Shown here piece by piece: positions 41,264 through 49,932 of a stretch of DNA of 64,000 nt; within the stretch, counting starts at the first letter, position 1, and the number at the start of each line of letters is the position of its first letter. The DNA lies in the NCBI GenBank assembly GCA_041690255.1, contig JAWLHU010000006.1:298103-362102 (forward strand), read 5' to 3'. Source of the stretch: JAWLHU01 sp041690255. Lineage in GTDB: Bacteria > Bacillota > Sulfobacillia > Symbiobacteriales > Symbiobacteriaceae. The position numbers were made by a program, and so were the translations under genes. The notes beneath the pieces are model-generated. The model searched no databases and was not told the DNA's origin. It was given only the letters and a program-made list of their open reading frames with translations.

Positions 41264-42400
41264 ATGTACCGGGTTGCGACGACCGAGATCCGTGCCGGAA
41301 TGCGGCTCGGCAAGTCGATCATCACCACCGATGGTCGAGTCCTCCTCCAGGCAGGCACCGTCCTGCGTGAATCCTTTATTGACCCCCTGCTCGCCCACGG
41401 CGTGGCCTCCCTATACATTGTCAACGAACTGGCACCGGACGTCGAGCCTGTCGATGTGGTCTCAGACGAGACCCGCCAGGCGCTGGGGGCCGAGGTGAAG
41501 AAGGTCTTCAGCGACATCGACCGTGCCTTCACCGAGGCAGCCCGGACCGGTGTTCGCCACTTCAACGCGTCTCTCCGTACTGAGAAGCTGCGGCAGACCG
41601 TGGACCAGGTCGTGAACGAACTCATGGCCAACCCGCGAGCTGCTGTCAGCCTCCAGGATATCCGTACTGCCGATGAGTACACCCTTGCTCACTCGGTCAA
41701 CGTCTGCATTCTGTCCACGCTCCTGGGGGCGGAGATGGGGTACTCTCCGCAGGAGTTGCGGGAGTTGGCCCTCGGGGCTTTGCTGCACGATATTGGCAAG
41801 ACCGTGGTCCCTTCGGAGATCCTGAACAAGCCGGGAAAGCTGACGACCGAGGAGACCGAGGTCATGAACCAGCACACCACCATGGGCTGGACGATCCTGA
41901 AGGACCAGCCTGACGTCTCATACACCTCGGCGATCGTCGCCCTGCAACACCACGAGCGGTGGAGCGGCGGTGGCTACCCGATGAACCTCTCGGGCAACCA
42001 GATCTACAAGTTCGCCCGGGTCTGCGCCGTTGTCGACTGCTATGATGCGATGACTGCCGATCGGATCTACCGGAAAGGTCTCAGTCCAGCGGTTGCCCTG
42101 GAGACGCTCAGCGGCCCCATGCATGGCTTCTTTGAACCCAGGATCCTCCTGGCCTTTATGAACTGCATCGCCCCATACCCGGTTGGTGCCGTCGTGGAGA
42201 TCACCGGCGGCCTCAAGGCGGTCGTGATCGATGTGGAGCGAGGGCGGGCCGATCGCCCGCGGCTGAGGATCGTCCTGGATGCTGACGGGAATCGCTTGAC
42301 GGAACCCTATGAGATCGAGTTGATTCAGGAGCGAAAGATCGAGATCCTTCGTGAGGTCCATGAGGATGCATCTGAGTACCTCAGGGAGCTGGCGGGTTAG
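41264..42400 (+). CDS. HD-GYP domain protein (first of a tandem pair)
   Basis: A 378-residue protein. The N-terminal DUF3391-like region (about 1-60, VATTEIRAGMRLGKSIITTDGRVLL) is followed by an HD-GYP domain with HDIGKTVVPS, HHERWSGGGYP and DCYDAMTADRIYRKG, then a C-terminal beta region (PVGAVVEITGG). There is no membrane helix. It should hydrolyse cyclic-di-GMP. The ATG follows CGGAGGTGACCGG. It ends at its own terminator and its paralogue follows. Confidence 0.92.
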   Translation: MYRVATTEIRAGMRLGKSIITTDGRVLLQAGTVLRESFIDPLLAHGVASLYIVNELAPDVEPVDVVSDETRQALGAEVKKVFSDIDRAFTEAARTGVRHFNASLRTEKLRQTVDQVVNELMANPRAAVSLQDIRTADEYTLAHSVNVCILSTLLGAEMGYSPQELRELALGALLHDIGKTVVPSEILNKPGKLTTEETEVMNQHTTMGWTILKDQPDVSYTSAIVALQHHERWSGGGYPMNLSGNQIYKFARVCAVVDCYDAMTADRIYRKGLSPAVALETLSGPMHGFFEPRILLAFMNCIAPYPVGAVVEITGGLKAVVIDVERGRADRPRLRIVLDADGNRLTEPYEIELIQERKIEILREVHEDASEYLRELAG

Positions 42401-42417
42401 GTAAGTGAATCTCGTTG

Positions 42418-42452
42418 GGCCGGTCGCCAGGCAGTCTGGTGACCGGCCTTTT
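42418..42452 (+). terminator. Terminator between the two HD-GYP genes
   Basis: 13-bp stem GGCCGGTCGCCAG / CTGGTGACCGGCC with one G-T wobble, followed by TTTTCTTA. It is a strong rho-independent signal. Confidence 0.9.
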
Positions 42453-42608
42453 CTTACGTCTGCAGGCATGTGGCAGATTGGTTAGACTATTTCGGACGTA
42501 GTTCCTTTAGCAGGAGAGTTTCTGGGAGATTGAGAAAACATCTGAGTGCGAAGCGGTCCGTTCTGTGAGTTTTCCATTTTGGAGCTGGAACCGATTGGAG
42601 TGGGAGAG

Positions 42609-43742
42609 GTGCGTCGACTGAGAGTGGTGGAGGCGAAGCCTGGGAACCGGCTCGGCCAGAGCGTTATGGCAGAAGATGGTCGCGTTCTCCTGCCGGCCGG
42701 TGCGGAGTTGACGGAGGTCTACCTGCGATCCCTCAGTGCCTACGGTATTGAGACGATCTACGTAATCGATCCTCCTGCGGCAACTGACCAGCCTATGCCA
42801 CTGGTCTCCCCGGAGACGCGCCATGATCTGGTCGGCGAAATGCGGCGGGCGATGGACGAACTCTCCGTTTCGTATGCGGAGTCCGGACACGGCATTCAGC
42901 TTCCCCGACTCCCCTTGAAGACCGCGGGCATGAAGCGTGCCGTCGATCGGGTTGTCAGTGAGGTACTGGCCAATCCGAAGGCGGTGGTCACCCTTCACGA
43001 ACTCCGCCAGGCCGATGAGTACACCATGCTCCACTCGATTGAGGTCTGCATTCTCACCACACTCCTGGGCAGTGTCGTGGGCATGGGCCGGTCGGAACTG
43101 GCCGGCCTCTCGTTGGCGGCGTTGCTCCACGACATTGGCAAGATGGCCATCCCCCGGGCGATCCTGAACAAGCCGGGGCGCCATGACCAGGAGGAGACGG
43201 CGGTCATGCAGCGCCACACCAGCCTGGGTTGGACGATCCTGCGGAGCCAGGCGGGCCTTAGCGAGGAGCTGGCCCTGGTCGCCCTGCAGCATCATGAGCG
43301 GTTCGGCGGCGGGGGCTATCCCCTTGGCCTCTGCGGGGAGAGGATCCATCAGTACGCTCGCCTCTGTACCGTAACAGATGTCTACGATGCCATGACGGCC
43401 GACCGGGTCTATCGGAAGGGATTTCCCCCGGCCGAAGCGCTCGCCACGATGACAGGCAGCATGAAGGAGGCCTTCGATCCGCAGTTGCTCTCATGCTTCG
43501 TGGAGTGCGTGGCGCCCTACCCGACCGGAACCCCAGTTGAATTGACCGATGGGCGGAGGGGCATCGTGAGCGGAATCGACCAGGCGCGGTTGGATCGTCC
43601 ACGGGTCCGGGTGCTTCAGGACCGGTGGGGTAGGCCGCTCGATCCGCCGTATGAACTGGATCTTGCAGAGGAACCCTGCTTGGGGGTCGTCCGAGAGGGG
43701 ACCGGACTGACCGGTCAGTCCCTGGCAGACCTTCCGATCTGA
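42609..43742 (+). CDS. HD-GYP domain protein (second of a tandem pair)
   Basis: A 377-residue paralogue of the preceding gene with the same layout: LRVVEAKPGNRLGQSVMAEDGRVLL, HDIGKMAIPR, HHERFGGGGYP and DVYDAMTADRVYRKG. All HD-GYP residues are kept. The C-terminal beta region (YPTGTPVELTDG) is also shared. The GTG at 42609 has GGAG eight bases upstream; the frame is open to 42546. It lies 208 bp after its paralogue and is separated from it by a terminator, so each may have its own control. Confidence 0.9.
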   Translation: MRRLRVVEAKPGNRLGQSVMAEDGRVLLPAGAELTEVYLRSLSAYGIETIYVIDPPAATDQPMPLVSPETRHDLVGEMRRAMDELSVSYAESGHGIQLPRLPLKTAGMKRAVDRVVSEVLANPKAVVTLHELRQADEYTMLHSIEVCILTTLLGSVVGMGRSELAGLSLAALLHDIGKMAIPRAILNKPGRHDQEETAVMQRHTSLGWTILRSQAGLSEELALVALQHHERFGGGGYPLGLCGERIHQYARLCTVTDVYDAMTADRVYRKGFPPAEALATMTGSMKEAFDPQLLSCFVECVAPYPTGTPVELTDGRRGIVSGIDQARLDRPRVRVLQDRWGRPLDPPYELDLAEEPCLGVVREGTGLTGQSLADLPI

Positions 43743-43782
43743 CCTGCTGCCGGTGGGCGGTAACGTATCAGGAGGTGGGATG

Positions 43783-44166
43783 ATGGAGGCTGAGCAGATG
43801 CGCGTGGTCTTCGTGGGCGCCGGGGCCACCGGTACGCCGCTGTTGGAGGTCCTGCTGGCCCGGGGGATCGTCGACGTGATCATGGTCTGTGACCTGCGCC
43901 CCGATGCGCCGGGCATGGAGTTGGCCCGCGCCAGCGGCGTTCCCACGACCCAGGATCTGACCGAGGTCATGCGACTGGGGGAGCCGGTCGATCTGGTCTT
44001 TGACATGACCGGCGATCCAGGTGTCCGGACAGCCCTACGGCTCCAACTGCAACTCCAGAACAACCGGCATACGGTCATTGTGCACGAGAAGATTGCCCTT
44101 CTGGCTCTGGCGCTCTCCCAGGGGCGGCAGCCCATGGGACACGGCAGTAGTCGTGACTATGCCTGA
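43783..44166 (+). CDS. Small Rossmann-fold (NAD-binding) protein
   Basis: A 127-residue protein. It begins MRVVFVGAGATGTPLLEVLLARG, a dinucleotide-binding fold, and has a nucleotide-discriminating CDLRPD (acidic, so NAD is favoured) near residue 38. DLVFDMTGDPGVR resembles the DVVIDVSG-like region of homoserine or aspartate dehydrogenases. It stops before a catalytic domain. AGGAGG lies seven bases before ATG 43783; another ATG is three bases earlier. It follows the HD-GYP gene by 40 bp. It may be a redox or ligand sensor. Confidence 0.65.
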   Translation: MEAEQMRVVFVGAGATGTPLLEVLLARGIVDVIMVCDLRPDAPGMELARASGVPTTQDLTEVMRLGEPVDLVFDMTGDPGVRTALRLQLQLQNNRHTVIVHEKIALLALALSQGRQPMGHGSSRDYA

Positions 44167-44172
44167 TCACGC

Positions 44173-44206
44173 AAAAAGCCGCTCCTCTGCTCTGGCAGGG
44201 AACGGC
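44173..44206 (-). terminator. Terminator of the DUF2325 gene
   Basis: Imperfect stem with outer GCCG / CGGC and inner CTGC / GCAG, preceded on the plus strand by five A residues, which read as a T-run on the minus strand. Confidence 0.6.
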
Positions 44207-44228
44207 CTCTCGGTTAACGACGACGGGA

Positions 44229-44543
44229 CTAGCCGGCAGCGGAGGAGCCCGAGCATCGGTCGGAATTGGGACAGGATGTACAGGCCTGCAGACTCTGGCA
44301 GATCGCACTCCACGACCGGCGAGAGAATATGATCGGCAGGCCCCGTATCTTCGCCTGCTCCTTGACCCACCGGGCCAGGTTATGGTTCACATAGTCAATC
44401 AGGACGACGATCAGGTCGGTGCCGGCAGGGATATCGACGCGCTTCTCTGTCCGGCCTTTTACGTGTGCAACCCCGCTGAAGCCCAGGCCGCGCAGGTTCT
44501 GCTCAATGGAGCCGAGATGGTCGCCGCCGATGATCAGGACCAT
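44229..44543 (-). CDS. DUF2325 family protein
   Basis: A 104-residue protein with the full DUF2325 pattern: VLIIGGDHLGSIEQNL, TDLIVVLIDYVNHNLARWVKEQAK and LPIIFSRRSWSAI. Its C-terminus adds a Cys cluster CQSLQACTSCPNSDRC (four Cys), which could bind metal. The ATG at 44543 has AGGAGGGGG upstream; the longer open frame upstream lacks this. Function unknown. It is convergent with the small Rossmann gene. Confidence 0.85.
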   Translation of the reverse strand: MVLIIGGDHLGSIEQNLRGLGFSGVAHVKGRTEKRVDIPAGTDLIVVLIDYVNHNLARWVKEQAKIRGLPIIFSRRSWSAICQSLQACTSCPNSDRCSGSSAAG

Positions 44544-44750
44544 GGCGCCCCCTCCTTCCTCACTTCGTTGTTTTGACGTTACGGACCCCGCTCCAGATGT
44601 GGGACCTGGTCCTTCCATTGGGTTCCCTGGCAAGACCGGGGTTGTGTTTCGGGGACTGCTGGTGTAAGATAGGGAAGTCATAGGCGTAGACTCGCTGATT
44701 CGCGATGGGTGGTATCGATTGGTATCGATCCGCATACGAACTCACCGCCG

Positions 44751-44771
44751 ACCCGGTGTCGTGCACCGGGT
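44751..44771 (+). promoter_or_regulatory. Leader hairpin before the 75-residue gene
   Basis: Perfect stem ACCCGGTG / CACCGGGT with loop TCGTG, followed by TCGATCTTTTC. It lies 28 bases before the GTG start and could be an attenuator. A direct repeat TGGTATCGAT occurs at 44710 and 44720. Confidence 0.45.
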
Positions 44772-44799
44772 TCGATCTTTTCGGAAAGGGGGAGTTCCC

Positions 44800-45027
44800 G
44801 TGGATGTCTGGTCGATCATGGAACACGGGGGCGGCAAGACGATGGCAATCAGCCGGGAGGATGTTCTCAGTAAGCTGGAGGCCCTGGTGGAAGCCCGGGG
44901 TTCCTGGTATATTGAGCGTCTCCAGGTTAGTGACTCCGACGGGAACCGCTATGTGCCAGAGGTCAGCGCCGAAGGGCGTGTCGAACTGGTACTGCGGTCC
45001 GGGCCATCTCGTAAGCGCAGACACTAA
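44800..45027 (+). CDS. Small uncharacterised protein
   Basis: A 75-residue soluble protein. Conserved-looking stretch ISREDVLSKLEALVEARGSWYIERLQVSD, then a Ser/Arg-rich C-terminus. The GTG at 44800 has AAAGGGGGAG upstream; an internal ATG (MAISRED) has a weaker site. It lies between a leader hairpin and a terminator. No family is recognised. Confidence 0.6.
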   Translation: MDVWSIMEHGGGKTMAISREDVLSKLEALVEARGSWYIERLQVSDSDGNRYVPEVSAEGRVELVLRSGPSRKRRH

Positions 45028-45030
45028 ATG

Positions 45031-45065
45031 GACAGCCGGTGCGGATTTGTTCCGACCCGGCTGTC
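45031..45065. terminator. Terminator between convergent genes
   Basis: Stem GACAGCCGG / CCGGCTGTC with a 17-base loop, three bases after the 75-residue gene, between it and the convergent YqaA-like gene. Confidence 0.7.
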
Positions 45066-45088
45066 ATCATCTTATCCGCGGGTCTGGC

Positions 45089-45589
45089 TCAGAAGAGTTG
45101 GAACGCCTTCAGCCCGAGGGTCGAGAGGATAGCGATGGCCACTCCGGCAATCAGCACCCCCAGGGAGATTGCACCGAGGGCCAGCCAGAAGGGGATCTCC
45201 AGCAGGACGGCGATCAGGGAGCCTGTCCAGGCGCCTGTGCCGGGCAGTGGAATACCTACGAAGGCGACCAGACCCCAGAAGCCATAGCGCTCCACCTGCT
45301 CCCGTTTGCGCATGGCCCGCTCCTCCGCCCAACGCAGGAGCGGCCCGACCAGGGGCCAACTGTTGGCCCACCGGCGCAGAGGACCGAGCAGGAGAAGGAT
45401 CAGCGGGACGGGGATCAGGTTGCCGATCATCGCCAGGAGAAAGACCTCCACGGTTGGCAGGCCGAGTGCGACTCCAATGGGAATGGCGCCGCGCAGCTCG
45501 ATCAGGGGGAGGGCGGAGACGACCAGTACCGCCCAGATCGGCGAGATACTCTTCAGGGCATCAACCAGTTGTGTGACAAGTTCCGACAC
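45089..45589 (-). CDS. Small multidrug-export-like membrane protein (YqaA/SNARE-type)
   Basis: A 166-residue membrane protein with about five helices and the family pattern ALPLIELRGAIPIGVALGLP, MIGNLIPVPLILLLLGP, FVGIPLPGTGAWTG and the tail GVLIAGVAI. This is the small multidrug export family (PF06695), related to DedA in fold; its function is poorly known. The GTG start follows AAGGAGGCATC. It is single on its strand. Confidence 0.88.
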   Translation of the reverse strand: MSELVTQLVDALKSISPIWAVLVVSALPLIELRGAIPIGVALGLPTVEVFLLAMIGNLIPVPLILLLLGPLRRWANSWPLVGPLLRWAEERAMRKREQVERYGFWGLVAFVGIPLPGTGAWTGSLIAVLLEIPFWLALGAISLGVLIAGVAIAILSTLGLKAFQLF

Positions 45590-45708
45590 GAGATGCCTCC
45601 TTCGATTCCGATGATCTGTGCCGCTTCTTTCGTTCACATTACTGGTCTTGGGCGCTTTCCGCAAGTAGCAAACGGAGCCCGGCGGGCTCCGTTTGACGCG
45701 CCTCGGGC

Positions 45709-46362
45709 CTACGGCTCGATCAATCCCTGACGGATGGCGTACCGGACCAGCTCGGTCCGGTCATGTATGTTGAGCTTGTCGAGGATATTCGACCGGTGAG
45801 TTTGCACGGTCTTCTCGCTAATGAAGAGCTGACGGGCAATCTCAGCGTTCGTATTCCCCTCGGCGACCAGAATCAGAATCTCCCGCTCACGGGGGGTCAG
45901 CGGGCAGGGCTCCACTTCACCGGAAGCGGGAGTGGAGGGGCGCGAGACATAGCCACTCACCACGGCTCGGGTGATCGCCGGGTCGAGAATCGCCTGACCC
46001 TGGGTGACGGCCCGGATTGCCCCGACCAGGTCGGCGGCAGCGGAACGCTTGACTATGTATCCGTCGGCGCCGGCCCGGAGCAACTCCAGGACATAGGGTT
46101 CCTCTTCATGCATGGTCAGCCCGATCACGTGAGTCTCAGGAACCGATTCCTTGATTCGCTTGGTCGCCTCAATTCCGCTTATATCCGGCAGGGAGATGTC
46201 CATGATCACCACGTCGGGCCGGTGTTGCTCAACGAGGCGACAGGCCTCCTCGCCGCGCCCGGCCTCCGCTACCAGCTCAATGTCTGGTTCCGACTGCAGT
46301 ACCATTCGGACTCCCTGACGCACCATCATGTGGTCGTCGCAGATCAGCACTCGCGTCGTCAT
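45709..46362 (-). CDS. NarL/LuxR-type response regulator
   Basis: A 217-residue regulator. Receiver domain (about 1-120) has CDDH, phosphorylation-site Asp in VVIMDISLPD, and Thr/Lys switch GLTMHEE and KRSA. A LuxR helix-turn-helix (about 150-210, LTPREREILILVAEG, ISEKTVQTHRSNIL) follows. Phosphotransfer is expected from the kinase whose gene end overlaps its start by 86 bp. The ATG 46362 has no strong ribosome site, so it probably depends on translation of the kinase. Confidence 0.94.
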   Translation of the reverse strand: MTTRVLICDDHMMVRQGVRMVLQSEPDIELVAEAGRGEEACRLVEQHRPDVVIMDISLPDISGIEATKRIKESVPETHVIGLTMHEEEPYVLELLRAGADGYIVKRSAAADLVGAIRAVTQGQAILDPAITRAVVSGYVSRPSTPASGEVEPCPLTPREREILILVAEGNTNAEIARQLFISEKTVQTHRSNILDKLNIHDRTELVRYAIRQGLIEP

Positions 46363-48142
46363 CGTTGACAGCCCCTCCCAAGGGAAGCTCTGCGTGGACA
46401 CGGGTTCCGGCCTTCGGTGAGGACTGGATCGTAAGGGTTCCGCCCGCCAGGGTGACCCGCTCCCGCAGTCCCTCGAGTCCCATGCCCTTCGTCTTTTGCG
46501 CTGGATCCATGCCGTTTCCGTCATCGATCACTTCGACATGGAGCCAGAGACCCCTGCGGGCCAGGCGGATTCGTAAGTTCGTCGCACCAGCGTGCTTCAC
46601 CGTATTGGTGCATGCTTCCTGGATCAAACGGAACGCTGTGATCTCCACGTGGTCAGGCAGCCGGCCGGAAATGCCGTGCAACTCCGTACTGATCTTCAGA
46701 CCACTGGCCTCAAACCGCTTCACCAGCCAACTGATCGCCGCCTCGAGGCCCAGGTCGTCAAGGACGGTGGGACGCATCTCGTGGATTACCCGCCGCACCT
46801 CGGCGAGGGTGGCCTCGGCCATATCCCGCACATCGGCCAGTCGGTTTCGGAGCACTCGCTCCTCCGTGGGGTGGCGCACCAGGAAGTCCAGGTTGACCAC
46901 CAGGGCGGTCAGCGCTTGCCCGGTCTCATCGTGCAGCTCCCGGGCGATCCGGCGGCGTTCGTCCTCCTGGGCGGTGATCAGGCGGGCCAGCAACCGACCC
47001 CGGGCCTCCTCCTTCTCCCGGAGCTTATCGTAAAGGCGGGCCCGATCCAGTGCGAGCCCGATCTGCTCGCCCATGGCGGTGAGAATCTCCTTGTCAGCCG
47101 GCGTGAAGAAGCGTCCCCCCGGTACCATGAGGGACATGATCCCTGAGACGGTGCCATCGGTCCCAAGGGGAATGGTGACATGTCTTCCCGCCGGGTGCCC
47201 GACCTCCATCGAGGCTCGGGCGCAGGAAAGATCACGCACCGTCGTCACCAGCGCGTTGGAGTCGATGCGCCGGAGGCACATGCAGCGGTCGATCGGGAAG
47301 TGCAGTGCCTGCACCCCATGCTCTGCCCAGTCAGGGAAGCCGTAGGCCGCCCCGATCGTCCAGGAATCGCCAGACGCATCGCCTCGACCGTCGGTCCGCA
47401 GAATGACCCATCCCTCGGTGATTTGAAGCGTCTCTGCAGCCAGTTTGAGCGCCTCGTCCATGGCTTCCTGCGTGGTCAGGGGCCGGTTCAGCCGCTCCAG
47501 GGTCTTGGAGAAGAGGCGAACTGCCCGCTCATGCTCCCAGGACTGCCAGGTGATCGCGGCGGAGAAGAAGAGGGAGAAGAGGGCATGGCCGGCGATCTCG
47601 TACGGGACCGAGTGGAGTCCGGCCAGGGGCAGGGCATAGCTCACCGCGTGAAAGGCTCCGACACAGTAGCCGAGGAAGAGGAGCCACTGGGGCATATCGC
47701 TCCTGCCGACGCGGCTCGGCACCGAGAGCCAGGCGGCGCCTCCCAGACTGAGTGCGACGACGGCTCCGGCGGTCATGGAGACCGGTTCTCCCAGCCAGAT
47801 TCCGACCGCCAGCACCAGCAGGAGCACGCCTGCTGCCCCACCGGCAATCCAGGGCATCGACCGGGGTGTGCGCCCTGCCTGCTCCACCTGACCGGTCAGA
47901 AAGGCGATGGCCGCCGCGGCAAAGGCGATGTCGCGCAGGAGCGGGGCTGACTCCGCAAAGCCGATATGGGTCAGGAACATGCCCAAGACGTGGACGGCCA
48001 GCACCAGCCAGGCCAACCCCCAGGTCAGGAGCGAGCGCTCGCGAGCCTGGAAGTAGCGCCAGAGCAAAGCCCAACTAACCGCAAGGTGAAATCCGACGCC
48101 CACAGCGATCATAGGCAGGTGCCAGGTTACCATATGGGACAT
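46277..48142 (-). CDS. Membrane sensor histidine kinase (NarX/DegS type)
   Basis: A 621-residue sensor. Seven or so membrane helices (about 5-205, HLPMIAVGVGFHLAVSWAL onward) form a sensor region, then a GAF domain (about 225-370) with LRRIDSNALVTTVRDL, a HisKA_3 region with phosphorylated His in RIARELHDETGQALTAL, and an HATPase domain (N box RLIQEACTNTVKHAGA, G1 DDGNGM, G2 GMGLEGLRERV). The last 28 residues lie outside the ATPase core and overlap the regulator gene. ATG 48142 has GGGGGGCGG seven bases upstream. The signal is unknown; a GAF domain may bind a ligand. Confidence 0.9.
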   Translation of the reverse strand: MSHMVTWHLPMIAVGVGFHLAVSWALLWRYFQARERSLLTWGLAWLVLAVHVLGMFLTHIGFAESAPLLRDIAFAAAAIAFLTGQVEQAGRTPRSMPWIAGGAAGVLLLVLAVGIWLGEPVSMTAGAVVALSLGGAAWLSVPSRVGRSDMPQWLLFLGYCVGAFHAVSYALPLAGLHSVPYEIAGHALFSLFFSAAITWQSWEHERAVRLFSKTLERLNRPLTTQEAMDEALKLAAETLQITEGWVILRTDGRGDASGDSWTIGAAYGFPDWAEHGVQALHFPIDRCMCLRRIDSNALVTTVRDLSCARASMEVGHPAGRHVTIPLGTDGTVSGIMSLMVPGGRFFTPADKEILTAMGEQIGLALDRARLYDKLREKEEARGRLLARLITAQEDERRRIARELHDETGQALTALVVNLDFLVRHPTEERVLRNRLADVRDMAEATLAEVRRVIHEMRPTVLDDLGLEAAISWLVKRFEASGLKISTELHGISGRLPDHVEITAFRLIQEACTNTVKHAGATNLRIRLARRGLWLHVEVIDDGNGMDPAQKTKGMGLEGLRERVTLAGGTLTIQSSPKAGTRVHAELPLGGAVNDDDASADLRRPHDGASGSPNGTAVGTRH

Positions 48143-48233
48143 GACAAATCCGCCCCCCATGCACCATACCCGCCATTGTAGCCCCTTGGCTTCCTGGCGG
48201 GTAGGCACCAAATACCTATTGAGGCTGGCCGGT

Positions 48234-48692
48234 TTACGACTGGTCGGTTTGCGGCTGGTCGGTCTTCACCTTCCCGTAGAAGGGAAGAAGCTTCTCGGTG
48301 CCGTCATCCAGGGTCATCTTGACCCGGATCATCCACTTGCCGTCCATGTCGATGACGGGCGACTTGACCTGCCAGTGGCCAGGGGAGGCCTGTTCCATAT
48401 CCAGGATCAGACCGTGGCCCATCTCCAGCATGATCACCTGGCACTGAATCTCCGCAATGCCGGACTCCCTGGTCCTTACAGAAAAGCTGTTCTCGCCGGG
48501 CTGGAAGGGCTGGATGCTCAGCTTGACCTGGAGTTCATCTACCTTGTCGGTCTCCACAAAGCCCTTGACCGGCGCCGCCTGGGCAACGGTTGTACCGCCG
48601 GCCTGAGTAATCGTGGCTACCGAACTGGTGCAGCCCGAGAGGGCAGCCAGCAAGGCCACCCCCACGACTGCCAGCACAACTGGCTTATTCAT
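48234..48692 (-). CDS. YtkA/FixH-like lipoprotein
   Basis: A 152-residue lipoprotein with lipobox LAALSGC (Cys about 21). The beta-sandwich pattern LQVKLSIQPFQPGENSFSV, then VIMLEMGHGL and SPVIDMDGKWMIRVKMTLDDGTEK fits the YtkA/FixH-like family found near copper proteins. It starts three bases after the copper-oxidase gene stop, so they form one transcript. It may deliver copper or interact with the oxidase. Confidence 0.8.
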   Translation of the reverse strand: MNKPVVLAVVGVALLAALSGCTSSVATITQAGGTTVAQAAPVKGFVETDKVDELQVKLSIQPFQPGENSFSVRTRESGIAEIQCQVIMLEMGHGLILDMEQASPGHWQVKSPVIDMDGKWMIRVKMTLDDGTEKLLPFYGKVKTDQPQTDQS

Positions 48693-48695
48693 GCC

Positions 48696-49685
48696 CTACT
48701 TCTCACCGATCACCAGGAAGGTGGCACCGCCCAGATATTCGCCGTTGTTCAGGACGTTCTCCAACTGGTGATCATGCCAGGGGTAGATGCCCTCGCGCAG
48801 GGTGATCTCGACATCCATGCGCTCGCCGGGCGCGATGGTGAAGACATCACGCATATACGGGGTAGGGAACTTGTAGCCGTCGAGGTGGGTGATCAGGCCG
48901 CCGTAGCCATGGCTGTGGATCGAGAAGGAGCGATAGCCAAGGTTGACGAAGCGGACCCGGACCTTGTCACCGACCTTGCCCTCGATCGGAGTCGTCTCCG
49001 GGAAGGCCTTGCCGTTGACGGTGAAGTAGTTGTAATCCTGCTTGCTGGCCAACTTGAACGGATCCATGGAGCCGACAGCCCAGTCGTCAAGGATGAAGGT
49101 GTACTCCTTGTCATACTCCGGATCCTCGGGATCTTCTACGTTGAAGGCGCCGTAGAGGCCCATATCAACGTGGTAGTAGGTGGCCACGTGACAGTGGTAC
49201 ATGAGCGTGCCGGAGTTGATGGCATCGAACTCATAGACGAACTCCTTGTTCGGGTTGACTGTGGCGGAGGTGGCGGGCACTCCGTCCATCTCCTGAGAGA
49301 GGCCGAGCTGGCCGTGGAAGTGGATCGAGTGCGGCTGCGACGAGGTGTTCTTGAAGTGGACGGCGACCTTGTCACCTTTCTTCACCCGGATCTCGGGACC
49401 AGGTACGGTGCCGTTGAAGGTCCAGGCGGGGACTGTCACACCCTTGAGGATCTCCCACTCCTTCTCCTCCACATAGAGGTAGAAGTGCTTGACGCCATCG
49501 ATCTCTTCAAAAAACTTGTCGTACTTCTCGATCTCCTTACCGGCCCATGGAATCTTGGACTTGATATCGTAGGCGGCGCTCTGCTCAGCGGCGGCGGACT
49601 GAGCGTTCTGGGGCTTGCTACAACCGGTGACTGCGAGAGCGGCAATCAAGGTGGCGGCGGCGGCAGCTGCCATCTTCTTCGACAC
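48696..49685 (-). CDS. Two-domain multicopper oxidase-like lipoprotein
   Basis: A 329-residue lipoprotein (signal peptide, lipobox LAVTGC, Cys 22). Two cupredoxin domains: the first has HSIHFHG and the type 1 site YHCHVATYYHVDMGLYG (Cys, His, Met). The second has FSIHSHGYGG and WHDHQLENV but no Cys, so there is one type 1 copper and an interdomain centre from the HxH motifs. This matches two-domain oxidases and copper nitrite reductases, which differ in detail. It may oxidise Fe(II), Mn(II), phenols or reduce nitrite. Divergent from feoAB. Confidence 0.85.
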   Translation of the reverse strand: MSKKMAAAAAATLIAALAVTGCSKPQNAQSAAAEQSAAYDIKSKIPWAGKEIEKYDKFFEEIDGVKHFYLYVEEKEWEILKGVTVPAWTFNGTVPGPEIRVKKGDKVAVHFKNTSSQPHSIHFHGQLGLSQEMDGVPATSATVNPNKEFVYEFDAINSGTLMYHCHVATYYHVDMGLYGAFNVEDPEDPEYDKEYTFILDDWAVGSMDPFKLASKQDYNYFTVNGKAFPETTPIEGKVGDKVRVRFVNLGYRSFSIHSHGYGGLITHLDGYKFPTPYMRDVFTIAPGERMDVEITLREGIYPWHDHQLENVLNNGEYLGGATFLVIGEK

Positions 49686-49856
49686 TGGGCAATCCCTCCA
49701 TGAAGCATCGTTCGAATCGCCAAGACTATCGTAACCTCTCTGAAATTTGTCTCACATCGGCTTGGGTCGGTATTTGAGGTCCATAGACCATTTGGCCCTT
49801 TTTCTACTCTCTGGAACGTAGGCATCCCGACCCACACAGACAAGCCAATTTGGGTC

Positions 49857-49886
49857 TTGCCATAACCGGGGTCGCGGGTGTTTACT
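49857..49886 (+). promoter_or_regulatory. Putative feoA promoter
   Basis: TTGCCA (49857) and TTTACT (49881) with an 18-bp spacer. A Fur-box-like sequence starts ten bases further on. Confidence 0.55.
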
Positions 49887-49895
49887 AGGGGTAGC

Positions 49896-49914
49896 GATAA
49901 CGATTCTCATTCGT
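49896..49914 (+). promoter_or_regulatory. Fur box
   Basis: GATAACGATTCTCATTCGT matches the classical 19-bp Fur consensus at 13 positions. It lies 18 bases upstream of the feoA start and just after the -10 box, so iron-dependent repression of feoAB is likely. Confidence 0.7.
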
Positions 49915-49932
49915 GAACGAGGTGCATCGGCC

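Noticed and set aside
48141..49703. Long plus-strand open frame opposite the copper oxidase
   Set aside because: It is a shadow frame; the minus strand holds full cupredoxin motifs.
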